Origin: an uncultured Clostridia bacterium
GTDB lineage: Bacteria; Bacillota; Clostridia; Christensenellales; Aristaeellaceae
Direction of reading: 5' to 3'
DNA length: 37,126 nt
Assembly (NCBI GenBank): GCA_934631985.1
Contig: CAKTYE010000019.1
Coordinates: 1-37,126 of the forward strand
The number at the start of each line of letters is the position of its first letter. Within the stretch, counting starts at the first letter, position 1. The translations under genes were made by a program, and so were the position numbers. Shown here piece by piece: positions 22,142 to 31,196 of this stretch. Under the pieces are notes generated by a model. The model ran no database searches, was not told the origin of the DNA, and worked only from the letters and a program-made list of their open reading frames with translations.

Positions 22142-24790
22142 TTATCTTGTTCCGATTTTGATCTGGCTCTTGCCAATGATCAGCTCTGTACCCGGGGCAA
22201 GGTCGCACTCGTTGTGGAACACCACCTGACCGTTCACATAGGTACCCATGCGGGAGGTGTCCTTATAGTGCAGCACACCGTTCATATAGGTCAGCTCGCC
22301 ATGGTGACGGGACACGGACAGGTCGTCCTTGTTCAGGTGGATGTCCGCATCGCTGCCGCGACCGATGATCAGAGGGACGCTCTCCTTCATGGTGTAGGAC
22401 GCATCCTGGCTGATGCCCGCATAGGTGATCATCAGCGTCAGGTACCAGTCGTCCATGCCGACGGAGGTGGGCGGGTCCATGGACATCAGGCCGTCGCCGC
22501 CGATGGCCTCGGTCTCCTTCTCGCTGGCCTCCAGCTCAATGCCCGTCATGCCGCCGGGAACAGTGGCTGCCGGCTTCTCCTGCTTCTTGGCCTTGGGCTT
22601 CACCAGCAGCACGATCAGCACGATGACCGCCGCCGTCAGCACTGTGCAGACCAGCACCAGCACCCACATGGGCAGCTTCATGCCCACAATGTCCGTGGGC
22701 CGCAGCAGGAATTTGCGCACCCGCTCCGTCAGGCCGGGGTCATCGCTTTCCTGAATGCCCTCGCCGTCTACCTGCATTTGCAGGGACACGCTCGCGCCGC
22801 TCTCCTTCGGAATGGCGTTGACCTCGCACAGCTTATCCTGCGCCCGCTGGGTCGCATCGTCATAGGTACCCAGCGTCGTTTCGTCCTTGTCCAGATATTT
22901 CAGCTGGATCAGCCGCTGCTGGTAGCGGGTGACATAATCGTTGCTGTCGCCCTTTGCCAGCGGGATGTACAGCTCCACAGGCTGCTCCGTCGCCTTGGGC
23001 GCAGGGGAGCCGTTCATCAGCAGCTCGTAAGCATCGCGGCTCATGTAGTTGTTCCGGGGCAGGCGGTTATCCGTGCAGAAATCGTTGACCGCCTTCAGCA
23101 GGGCCTCGTCCATCACGCCGTAAGCGCCGCTGCCCTCGGTGTAGTAATACAGCTCCGTCAGGCGCTCCTGCACCTCGATGACCTGGCTGTCCTCCTGCCC
23201 CTTAGCGATCATCACATCAGGATCAGCCGTCGGCACAGGGGTATCCGTGGGGGCCGCCGTGGGCGCGGGGGTACTGACGTTCTTTGCCGCAGCGCTCATC
23301 AGCAGGTCAAAGGCCGCGACGGACATGCCCTCGCTCTTTGCCAGATTGTTCGCCGTGCAGAATTCATACACCGCCAGCTGCATGTTCTGATCGAACACGC
23401 CCGTCCGCGCGTCCTTCTCATCGGTAATGCCCGCCTGGTAGTAATAGCCCAGCGTGAGCAGGCGCTTCTGCGCGTCTGGCACCTCGGGATTGGTGTCGCC
23501 CATGGCAAACTTGCGGTTGGGGTCGGGGGTCGCCGTGGGCATGGGGACTGCGCCGCCCTCCACGCCGCGCTTCATCAGCTCGTAGGCTTCCTCGCTCACG
23601 CCGTTTTCGTAAACGGTCAGGTGATTCTGCTCATAGAAGTTCATCACAGCGCTCTTCATCGCGCCGTCATAGATGCCGTTCGGTTCGCCGTCGTAGTAAT
23701 ACAGCGCCTTCAGCAGCTGCTGGATGTATTCCAGGTCGCCGCTGTCCGAGTCCTTGTTGTACTTGATCGGCTCGGTCGAGGGCGCGGGGGTATCCGTGGG
23801 GGCCGGGGTAGGCGTGGGGATCTGCGAGGCATGCAGCTCCACCGTGCTGGTATCGGACAGGGTGCGTCCGCCGCTCTGGCAATAGGCCTCCAGGGTGAAG
23901 CTGTTCCCCTGCATCAGGGAAACCTCCGTCACGTCCAGCGACACCTCGACAATGCTCTTGCCATAGTCCGCAATGTCCATGCCGATGCTGACGGCATCAG
24001 AGCCAGCCGCTGCCTTGTCCTCAAAGTTCAGCTGACGGAACTTGTCGTCCGTGGAGGCCGTCAGGCTTTGCAGATTCTCCACATAGCCGTTGACCTTTTC
24101 GCGATGGCCCGCGGACGCATAGCTCGGCATACGGTACAGGGCCACGCGGTACACCGGAGCACCCAGATTGCGGATGCGGCTTTGCGCGTCCGCCAGCGAC
24201 AAGCCGCCGCCGTTGGAGCCGGTCGCGATCACGACGATCACGCCCTGCTTATCGCCCACAGAGTTGCCCAGCGCCGCAACGGCCTTGCCCACGCCGTCAA
24301 ACAGGCGGGTCTGCGTTTCGGCGGTCTTGCTCTGGGTCAGCGTACCCACATAGCCCTGCGCGGACTGGCGATCCATAAAGCTGGTCACCTCGCCCGCCTC
24401 GTTCGTCACGCGAACGAAGGCGCACTCGTCCTGCGCGCCCATGGCGCTGATGGCAGAATTCATCAGCGACTTGATCGTTGCAAAGTCGATATGGTCGGAA
24501 TAGTACTGACCGCAGTCCACCACGAACACATAGCGTGTACCGGGTTCGCTTTGCGGCTCACCCTTCACGGGCAACTTCTGTCCGTTCACGGCAAAGGTCA
24601 GGTCTGCCGCATCCGGCACAGCGCCCGTGCTGCTGCTGCCCATGCGCAGGCGCACCCGCAGCTCGGCGCGGCTTTCATAAGCCGTTGCGCCTACAATGGT
24701 CATGCTGGTGAAGGCCGTGTCCGCCAAGGCCGCCGGCAGGCTGCACACCAGCAGCACCAGCGTCAACATCCATGCGATGAAACGTTTCAT
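22142..24790 (-). CDS. VWA / peptidoglycan-binding-like / FHA transmembrane protein
   Basis: This 882-residue protein starts with a signal peptide (MKRFIAWMLTLVLLVCS, cleavage near residue 24). A VWA-like domain (about 75-260) has VFVVDCGQYYSD in place of a full DxSxS metal site. Four repeats resembling peptidoglycan-binding domains (about 347-405, 427-500, 525-593, 605-670) are separated by Pro/Thr-rich linkers (PTPTPAPTDTPAP). A membrane helix (about 703-730) and a cytoplasmic FHA domain (about 787-882) follow. The FHA keeps GRGSDADIHL and SRHHGEL, though the usual Asn of SxNGT is Met. The linker before it has MDPPT. The layout suggests a wall sensor reporting to a phosphothreonine-binding domain. 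The ATG has GGAGG nine bases upstream. Confidence 0.88.
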   Translation of the reverse strand: MKRFIAWMLTLVLLVCSLPAALADTAFTSMTIVGATAYESRAELRVRLRMGSSSTGAVPDAADLTFAVNGQKLPVKGEPQSEPGTRYVFVVDCGQYYSDHIDFATIKSLMNSAISAMGAQDECAFVRVTNEAGEVTSFMDRQSAQGYVGTLTQSKTAETQTRLFDGVGKAVAALGNSVGDKQGVIVVIATGSNGGGLSLADAQSRIRNLGAPVYRVALYRMPSYASAGHREKVNGYVENLQSLTASTDDKFRQLNFEDKAAAGSDAVSIGMDIADYGKSIVEVSLDVTEVSLMQGNSFTLEAYCQSGGRTLSDTSTVELHASQIPTPTPAPTDTPAPSTEPIKYNKDSDSGDLEYIQQLLKALYYYDGEPNGIYDGAMKSAVMNFYEQNHLTVYENGVSEEAYELMKRGVEGGAVPMPTATPDPNRKFAMGDTNPEVPDAQKRLLTLGYYYQAGITDEKDARTGVFDQNMQLAVYEFCTANNLAKSEGMSVAAFDLLMSAAAKNVSTPAPTAAPTDTPVPTADPDVMIAKGQEDSQVIEVQERLTELYYYTEGSGAYGVMDEALLKAVNDFCTDNRLPRNNYMSRDAYELLMNGSPAPKATEQPVELYIPLAKGDSNDYVTRYQQRLIQLKYLDKDETTLGTYDDATQRAQDKLCEVNAIPKESGASVSLQMQVDGEGIQESDDPGLTERVRKFLLRPTDIVGMKLPMWVLVLVCTVLTAAVIVLIVLLVKPKAKKQEKPAATVPGGMTGIELEASEKETEAIGGDGLMSMDPPTSVGMDDWYLTLMITYAGISQDASYTMKESVPLIIGRGSDADIHLNKDDLSVSRHHGELTYMNGVLHYKDTSRMGTYVNGQVVFHNECDLAPGTELIIGKSQIKIGTR

Positions 24791-25823
24791 CCCCTCATTC
24801 CTCCATCCTCGTTGTTTATTGCCAGTTTTCGGTGATCATTTTTTGTGTTACGTTTTTGACGTCCTTGGACACCGTGACTGTGATGGGTGCAAGCGTGTAG
24901 CTCTGCCAATTGTTGGAGTCCTTCAGCTTGACCGACACCCTGGGCGTGAATACATAGGTGCCTTCGCTCAGCTTCTTCAGCTTGAGGATCACGCCTGCCT
25001 TGCTCAGGTCCAGATCTTTGGCATCCAGCACGCTTTCCATTTCACTCATCAAGGGACGTGCCTGCCGCTTCGGCTGGTCTCTCTCCAGCGTGACCTTATC
25101 GGGCGCGTCCTCGTTCACCAGCGAGAAGTCCACCTCGGCCCCTTCCGGCGCATAGAAGTATGCGGACAGCAGCGGTGCTGTGTTGGCCTTGTAGGTGTAC
25201 GTCGGCGCGTCAATGCCCACGGCAAAGTTGTATTCCGCGCTGATCCATTGTGCCTGAGCTTCCTCATCCGTCGCGTCATTGGAGGCTGTCTCCGCCAAGG
25301 CCGCCGGCAGGCTGCACACCAGCAGCACCAGCGTCAACATCCGTGCGATGAAACGTTTCATCCCTTCATTCCTCCATCCTCGTTGTTTATTGCCAGTTTT
25401 CCGTAATCATTTTTTGCGTCACTTTCGTGCCGTCCTTGGACACCGTGACTGTGATGGGTGCAAGCGTGTAGCTCTGCCAATTGTTGGAGTCCTTCAGCTT
25501 GACCGACACCCTGGGCGTGAATACATAGGTGCCTTCGCTCAGCTTCTTCAGCTTAATGACTACGCCTGCCTTGTTCAGGTCCAGGTCGTTTGTATCCAGC
25601 TCCTTTTCCAAGCCACGCATCAGGGAGCGTGCCTGCCGTTTCGGCTGGTTTCTCTCCAGCGTGACCTTATCGGGCGCGTCCTCGTTCACCAGCGAGAAGT
25701 CCACCTCGGCCCCCTCCGGCGCATAGAAATATGCGGACAGCAGCGGCGCTGTGTTGGCCTTGTAGGTGTACGTCGGCGCGTCAATGCCCACGGCGAAGTT
25801 GTATTCCGTGCTGATCCATTGCT
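24721..25823 (-). repeat. Tandem duplication, 571-base period
   Basis: Two near-identical segments, about 24721-25252 and 25292-25823, repeat at a 571-base period. Each contains the end of the kinase-type C-terminal domain, the same 25-base spacer with its ribosome site, and the same signal-peptide start. Only about 40 bases between them differ. Confidence 0.92.
24816..25361 (-). CDS. Secreted copy of the kinase C-terminal domain
   Basis: This 181-residue protein is a chimera. Its first 23 residues (signal peptide) are nearly identical to those of the VWA/FHA protein encoded just downstream. A short unique linker follows (ETASNDATDEEAQA). The last roughly 145 residues (from QWISAEYNFAVGIDAP to MITENWQ) are nearly identical to the C-terminus of the kinase encoded just upstream. 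It is therefore predicted to be a free exported form of the kinase's outermost domain, and could compete for or share its ligand. The domain itself is not a family I can name. It lies 25 bases from each neighbour. Confidence 0.85.
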   Translation of the reverse strand: MKRFIARMLTLVLLVCSLPAALAETASNDATDEEAQAQWISAEYNFAVGIDAPTYTYKANTAPLLSAYFYAPEGAEVDFSLVNEDAPDKVTLERDQPKRQARPLMSEMESVLDAKDLDLSKAGVILKLKKLSEGTYVFTPRVSVKLKDSNNWQSYTLAPITVTVSKDVKNVTQKMITENWQ

Positions 25824-28800
25824 CCTTGCCCTGTTCTTCCTCGCCGCTTTCGCTGTTTACGGTGAAACGCTTCGTATCCAGCACCGTTTCACTGCCGTCC
25901 GGCAGCGCAGCCACCAGCTCCAGCGTGTAAGCGCCCTTGTCCATTCCATAGTCAGCAAGCAACACATTGCCCTTCCAGTAAAGCTGCTGCTGGGCCTGCG
26001 CCTGTCCCGCAAACTCATTTTTGATGCTCTCCACCCGTTTTTCCGGGGCTGCGCTCAGGCGGAACAGCGTGCTGTTCGTTTCCTTCACCCGGACATAGCC
26101 GCTTACGCCATCGCCGCAAAGCATGCGCGCGTCGATCCCCAGCTGTTCCGTTTCGCAGTTGTAGTTGTCCGCCGGGTATTTGATCGCGCCGCAGGCTATC
26201 GGCAGGTTCTGCGTCACGGTCAGGGTGGTTTCGTTAGTGTTTTCAGCCCAGTCCGTCACGCGCACGGTGAGCGTATCGCCGCTTTGCACCGCGCGGTTCA
26301 GCTGTACCGTGAAGGAGCCGTTGCTGCCCGCCTCGGCGCTGCCCAGCGACGTGCCGCCTGCAAAGACCTCCACCGTGGAGTCGCCTTCACATGTACCCGT
26401 GATGGTCGTGTCGCCGCTCGAAACCTCATTGCACACCGGCGCGGCTGTTTCTGCGTCGCTCCGAAGCGTTACGGTCGCCGGGTCAACCTTGCCGGACACG
26501 TCCTCCACGGTATAAACGTCTTCCATATTTGCGCGGAGCGTTACATCAAGTGTCCAGTAGCCGTCCGCATTCGACTGCACCTGCGCGAGGTGTTCGCCGT
26601 TTCGCTTGATCTCCAAGGTACGGTTGGGGGAGCAGGTGCCGTTGATGGTGACCGGGTTCCACCGGCCCGACAGCTCGACAAGCTGATTATTGGAGGCTCT
26701 CCCGGCAGATTCAGGCGATTCACCCACATAGATCTGAATGGGCTTCAGCGTCACCGCTTCCACCGTGATCTGCTGGGTCAGCGTGTTCTGCCAAATATCG
26801 GTCACCGTCACCGTCAGGGCCGTGCCTGCCGTGACGCTATCAAATTGCAGTGTAAACGCACCCGCTGCATCTGCCTGCGCGGCAGCCAGCACCGTATCGC
26901 CCTGCTTCAGCAGCACGCTGGCGTTCGCTTCCGTTGTGCCGCGCAGCGTAGTACTCTCTTCATTGATGGTGTCCGTCAGGGTCAGGCCGCTTACACTGCG
27001 GTCAACCTTCAGCGTCAGCGCTTTGGGCTGGGGCGGATCGTCCTGCTGCGGCTCGGCGTAGTTTGCCGTAATGGTGGAAGTGCTGCCGTCCTTCAAGTCG
27101 CTTACATCGTATTCCATTCGCCACTGACCGTTTGCATCCGCAGTGACCGTTGCGCTTCTGTTTTCCACCGTCACCGTCAGCGCTGCATTCGGCTCGGCCT
27201 GACCTGTGAGCGTAACCGATTCCATTTGTCCGTACGCAGTGTACGTTTCCCCGGCCCCGTCCCAGCCCCGGTCACTGTATTCGGCGAATTGCAGGGTGAT
27301 CGCCCTGCGCGTCTTTGTGCCAACGGTTCCCGTCCATCTGCGGACGTTGCCCGCAGCGTCCGTTGCCGTAATGCGCAGGCTGTCCCCGGCTGCAAAGGTC
27401 CGCGCCGGGAAGGTGAACACGCCTGTTGTCGCATCCGCTTTGGTCGTGCCGCTCTGGCTTCCGTTTATTTGCAGCTCCAGGCTTGCGCCGGGATCTGCCG
27501 TGCCTTGCAGCACATATTCCCCGCTGTACACCGCTTCTGTGACGGTAATATCCGCCATGGTGGCCTTATAGTTGAAGGTGCGGGTCACCACATTGGTCGT
27601 ATCATCCGCATAGGAAAGCTGCAAGGTGTGCTCGCCATCGGTCAGTTCATCCACGCTGATGCTTGCCGTATACGCGCCGTTTTGCAGGGTCGCCCTGTAC
27701 CGTTCCTTGCCGTCCAGCAGCAGCACAAACCGTTCGCCGTCCTCACCCCTGATAGTGACGGTCAGCTTACCCTCTGCGGGCTTGCTGAGATAGCCTGCTT
27801 CATTCGCCGCCGGATTCAGCCGCATGGTCAGCGCCGCGCGCGCCGGGGCTTCGGTGGGCGCTTCTGTCGGCGCTTCCGTGGCTTCTGCCGTTGCCGCTGC
27901 ATCCTGCGCAATCGTTCCTGTCCAGGATGCGATCTTGTCATCTACATCCGTGGTCGCGGTAATGCGGAGTACATCCCCTGCTTTACAGGGTGACGTGATA
28001 AACTTGAAGCCGCCCGAAATAATTCCTCCACTGTTGGTCGCTTTGATCTCGCCATTGACTAGCAGGAACAGACTTGCACCCTTCATTGCGGTACCCGTAA
28101 TGGCCTTTGTGCCTGCCGTAAAGGGGCCGCCATCCACGATCAGGTACACGTTGAACTTCACCGATTCGCTGACAGTCTTTCCGCCGTCCTCATAGGAGAC
28201 CTCGATGGTGTTCTCGCCCACTTGCAGCGCACTGGTGGGGATCCTGCATTTCGTTCCCGTGCGCGGGGACGTGCTTGCACCGTTCAGCGTGACGGTGAAC
28301 TTGATCTTCTCCGTTCGTTCGGGAATGCCCAGCACGTTCAGCTCCAGGTAGTCGCCCAATTCCAGAATGTCGCCGTTTTCATCCACGGACGGGGTAAGCG
28401 CCAGCGTCAGCTTCTCAGCCTGCGCCGCTGCCGTGGGTACGGGTGTATCCGTGGGAGCCGCCGTTGCCGTAGGCGTAGGCGCTTCGGTCGGGATCGCCGT
28501 GGCAGTTGCCGTCGGGGCTTCGGTTGCCGTGGGTGCTGCCGTGACGGGCGCACCTGCATAGGTGAAGCGTTTTTCCACCGCGCCCTGCGTTGCGTCGGCG
28601 TAGGCCACGCGGATCACATTTTCCCCGTCGATCAGCTTCTCCGCCGGGATGTTCAGCGCCGCCTCGCCCGCACCGCTGTTGTCCGATACGTTTTGCAGCT
28701 CCGCACCGTTCAGGGTCACCGCCACCGCCCGGCTCGGCGTGAACCTGAACTGCACGGCAACATTCCCCTGAGCATCGGGCACGTCGCTCACCGTCAGCTC

Positions 28801-30276
28801 GATTCTCTCATAGACCATATAGGCCAGCATGGAGCGGTCGGTAAGCTGCGGCACATTCGCAGGCCGATCCGCCCCTGCCGCAGCGCAGGCAATGGCCTGA
28901 CGAATGGCCGGGGTAATGTCCGCGCCATTGAAGTCCACATTTTGATCCAGGCAGAAGCACGCCACAGCGCGGATGCTGGCGGAATCACAGTCCCCGGTGA
29001 TCTCCTCCGCCCGCAGATAGTGCAGCGTATGCAGGGCCTGCTGCATCAGGCGCAGCTCGTCGCCTGCATCGGCTTCCGTGGTGTTCGTCCGGAAGGTTTT
29101 GTTGCTGACCCAGGTCAGCGGGTCTGCCGTGGCGGTGGCCTGCACAAGCGGAAGCTCGCCCGAGGGCAGGGGCGTCGCCGTCTGCTGCACAAACGCTGTA
29201 GGCGCTGCCTCCTGCTGTCCCGAGGGCCTGCCGACCAGCAGCACCGTCACCACCACGCCCGCCGCCACGCCCACCAGCAGCAGCGGCACAATGGGCTTGC
29301 CGCCGCGCTTTTTCCGTGCGCGGGTGTTCATGCCCTCACTCAGGGCCTTGGCGAAATCCTCCGCCGTTTGAAAGCGGTTGGCAGGCTCCCGCTGGGTCGC
29401 CTTGATAATGGCGGCATCCAGCCACGCAGGAATGTTGCGGCTGGGCGCGGCACGGCTGGCGGAGGGCATCGGTTCGCCGGGGTTGCCCTTAGGCAGGCCG
29501 CCCACCACCATCTTGAACACGCAGGCGCCCATGGCGTAAATGTCCGTCCAGGGCCCCTGCTCCTTGCTATTGATCTGCTCTAACGGCGAATAGCCCTTCT
29601 TGGCGGAGGGCGGCAGCTCCGACTGATCGGAGATCAGGCCTGCGCTGCCAAAGTCGATCAGGCGAATTTCTCCCGAGTTCAGTCGAAAAATATTGTTCAG
29701 GCTCAGGTCGCGGTGCATCAGGTCGTTTTGATGCAGCGTGGACAGGGTCCCCAAAACGGTCAACGCCACAGGCACCGCTTCCTGCCAGGGAAGCGGCTCC
29801 CGCTGCGCCTTCAGATATTCATCCAGCGTGCAGCCGTCCAGATATTCCATGACGATGTACGCTGTATTGTTTTCATTGAACTGGTCGATGATACGCACCA
29901 CGTTTTTCGCGTCGCTCATGCTGGCGCGGCTCATCATGCGGGCCTCATACAGGAATCGATCCCGATATTCCCGCAGCTTGGCGTCCTGTGCGTTGACAAA
30001 TACGATATGCTGCTGTTCGTCCCGGGAAGCCTCGATGCGCGCGGGATAAAACTCCTTCACCGCGCGCAGAATACGCAAATAGCTGTCATAAGCAATGTAG
30101 GTGATACCAAAACCGCCGTGGCCCAGCGCCCGCCCGATCACCAGCCGCCCGTGCAGCACCGTCCCCGGGTGCAGATCCCGCGGGTCGGTGGGGTGATATG
30201 GCACGGGACTATGGCATTTGGGGCATATCGCCGCCTCCGGCGGTACCTCCGCCATGCAGCAATAACATAGATTCAT
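25387..30276 (-). CDS. Transmembrane Ser/Thr kinase with giant extracellular part
   Basis: The product is 1629 residues. An N-terminal zinc ribbon (CYCC...CPKC, residues 4-21) is followed by a complete kinase domain: glycine loop LGHGGFG (about 54), AVKEF lysine (about 72), HRDLSLNN (about 187; Ser replaces the usual catalytic-loop Lys), IDFGSA (about 206) and KGYSPLEQ. One membrane helix (about 329-350) precedes about 1280 outer residues. These contain a peptidoglycan-binding-like segment (about 398-460), Pro/Thr linkers, many Ig-like beta domains with GT-A-GAS-type turns, and a unique C-terminal domain shared with the next gene. The ATG at 30274-30276 has GAGGAG nine bases upstream; longer in-frame starts lack support. 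Likely role: wall-sensing kinase phosphorylating the FHA-linked proteins (inference). Confidence 0.93.
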   Translation of the reverse strand: MNLCYCCMAEVPPEAAICPKCHSPVPYHPTDPRDLHPGTVLHGRLVIGRALGHGGFGITYIAYDSYLRILRAVKEFYPARIEASRDEQQHIVFVNAQDAKLREYRDRFLYEARMMSRASMSDAKNVVRIIDQFNENNTAYIVMEYLDGCTLDEYLKAQREPLPWQEAVPVALTVLGTLSTLHQNDLMHRDLSLNNIFRLNSGEIRLIDFGSAGLISDQSELPPSAKKGYSPLEQINSKEQGPWTDIYAMGACVFKMVVGGLPKGNPGEPMPSASRAAPSRNIPAWLDAAIIKATQREPANRFQTAEDFAKALSEGMNTRARKKRGGKPIVPLLLVGVAAGVVVTVLLVGRPSGQQEAAPTAFVQQTATPLPSGELPLVQATATADPLTWVSNKTFRTNTTEADAGDELRLMQQALHTLHYLRAEEITGDCDSASIRAVACFCLDQNVDFNGADITPAIRQAIACAAAGADRPANVPQLTDRSMLAYMVYERIELTVSDVPDAQGNVAVQFRFTPSRAVAVTLNGAELQNVSDNSGAGEAALNIPAEKLIDGENVIRVAYADATQGAVEKRFTYAGAPVTAAPTATEAPTATATAIPTEAPTPTATAAPTDTPVPTAAAQAEKLTLALTPSVDENGDILELGDYLELNVLGIPERTEKIKFTVTLNGASTSPRTGTKCRIPTSALQVGENTIEVSYEDGGKTVSESVKFNVYLIVDGGPFTAGTKAITGTAMKGASLFLLVNGEIKATNSGGIISGGFKFITSPCKAGDVLRITATTDVDDKIASWTGTIAQDAAATAEATEAPTEAPTEAPARAALTMRLNPAANEAGYLSKPAEGKLTVTIRGEDGERFVLLLDGKERYRATLQNGAYTASISVDELTDGEHTLQLSYADDTTNVVTRTFNYKATMADITVTEAVYSGEYVLQGTADPGASLELQINGSQSGTTKADATTGVFTFPARTFAAGDSLRITATDAAGNVRRWTGTVGTKTRRAITLQFAEYSDRGWDGAGETYTAYGQMESVTLTGQAEPNAALTVTVENRSATVTADANGQWRMEYDVSDLKDGSTSTITANYAEPQQDDPPQPKALTLKVDRSVSGLTLTDTINEESTTLRGTTEANASVLLKQGDTVLAAAQADAAGAFTLQFDSVTAGTALTVTVTDIWQNTLTQQITVEAVTLKPIQIYVGESPESAGRASNNQLVELSGRWNPVTINGTCSPNRTLEIKRNGEHLAQVQSNADGYWTLDVTLRANMEDVYTVEDVSGKVDPATVTLRSDAETAAPVCNEVSSGDTTITGTCEGDSTVEVFAGGTSLGSAEAGSNGSFTVQLNRAVQSGDTLTVRVTDWAENTNETTLTVTQNLPIACGAIKYPADNYNCETEQLGIDARMLCGDGVSGYVRVKETNSTLFRLSAAPEKRVESIKNEFAGQAQAQQQLYWKGNVLLADYGMDKGAYTLELVAALPDGSETVLDTKRFTVNSESGEEEQGKEQWISTEYNFAVGIDAPTYTYKANTAPLLSAYFYAPEGAEVDFSLVNEDAPDKVTLERNQPKRQARSLMRGLEKELDTNDLDLNKAGVVIKLKKLSEGTYVFTPRVSVKLKDSNNWQSYTLAPITVTVSKDGTKVTQKMITENWQ

Positions 30277-30308
30277 GCTGCCCGTCTCCTCTTGGTGTTG
30301 TCCGCCGT

Positions 30309-31196
30309 TTATAAGGTGGTGTCCTGGGTGGTGGCGCTTGCCGCAAACAGATCCAGCGCGCTCACATCCGCCACGGTGGCAAAGGGCAGCCCGGGCGCGC
30401 AAATATCGCCCACCATGCAGGTGGTGTTATCCTTGCCGCCCAGCTCCAGCGCCGTGCGCACCAGCGCGTTTGCCGCCTCGCCGGGGGTCTCGCTGGTGGT
30501 CAGCAGCTTTTCCAGCTGCTCATGGGGGATCAGGTCGCTTACGCCGTCCGAGCAGAGCATGAAGCGGTCGCCGTTGCACAGGGCGCATTCCCGATAATAC
30601 ATGGAATCGTCCGTGATCTTGCCGGCCTCCTGCCCCAGATACTGATAGATCTGGTTGCCGGTGGGGTCCTTGCGCATTTCCTCCCGGGTCAGCTTGCCTT
30701 GCAGCATTTTGGAGAACACAAGCGTATGATCCCGGCTGAGCTGCACCAGCTTGCCCAGGCGCAGCATGTAAACGCGGCTGTCGCCCACGTTTGCCACCGT
30801 CGCCACGCCATTGCGCAGGTGCAGCAGCGCCAGGGTCGTTCCCTCCCGGCCCTGCTCGTTGCGGCTCTGTCCGTCCTCATACACGGCCTGCGAGATCCGC
30901 TTTACAAAGGCAAGCAGGCTTCGCTGCACCTCGCTTTTCAGCGTACCGTCCAGCTTCGCCAGCGCCTGCACCCCCATGGCGGAGGCAAACTCGCCGCCGT
31001 TCAGGCCGCCCATGCCGTCGCAGATGGCAAACAGATGCTCCGGCGCATCCTTTTCCAGCTCGATCCATGCGCCCTTATCCATCTGGGCCTGCTGCATCAG
31101 CTGACCGTCCATGTAGAAATTGTCCTCATTGTTCGTGCGCACACAGCCAATGTGGCTGATGACCGCCGCGCGAACCGTCAAGCCCTGCGTCTTCAT
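30309..31196 (-). CDS. PP2C-type Ser/Thr protein phosphatase
   Basis: The 295-residue cytoplasmic phosphatase carries the complete PP2C motif set: TNNEDNFY (about 26-33), ICDGMGG (about 65-71), GTTLALL, VGDSRVYML, SRDHT, CSDGVSDL and GKDNTT, so the metal-binding aspartates are all present. It would reverse the action of the adjacent kinase. The ATG at 31194-31196 overlaps the TGA of the pseudokinase gene (ATGA) and has GGAGG seven bases before it, so translation is coupled. A PP2C next to a transmembrane kinase is the usual Firmicute pairing, but here it sits inside a secretion cluster. Confidence 0.95.
   Translation of the reverse strand: MKTQGLTVRAAVISHIGCVRTNNEDNFYMDGQLMQQAQMDKGAWIELEKDAPEHLFAICDGMGGLNGGEFASAMGVQALAKLDGTLKSEVQRSLLAFVKRISQAVYEDGQSRNEQGREGTTLALLHLRNGVATVANVGDSRVYMLRLGKLVQLSRDHTLVFSKMLQGKLTREEMRKDPTGNQIYQYLGQEAGKITDDSMYYRECALCNGDRFMLCSDGVSDLIPHEQLEKLLTTSETPGEAANALVRTALELGGKDNTTCMVGDICAPGLPFATVADVSALDLFAASATTQDTTL

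Noticed and set aside
22214..24835. An 873-codon plus-strand frame opposite the VWA/FHA gene
   Set aside because: Antisense shadow with the same odd His/Gln/Val composition and no recognisable motif; the minus-strand gene has signal peptide, membrane helix and FHA motifs.
25279..27993. A 904-codon plus-strand frame opposite the kinase ectodomain
   Set aside because: Antisense shadow; repeats in it simply mirror the tandem duplication on the coding strand.
28360..28560. Pro/Thr-rich low-complexity stretches as possible frameshift or junk
   Set aside because: The same PTPAPTDTP-type linkers recur in the kinase, the pseudokinase and the VWA protein between folded domains, always in frame, so they are genuine interdomain linkers.
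30277..30402. A 42-residue N-terminal extension of the kinase
   Set aside because: It overlaps the end of the phosphatase gene out of frame; ATG at 30276 has GAGGAG upstream and starts directly at the zinc ribbon.
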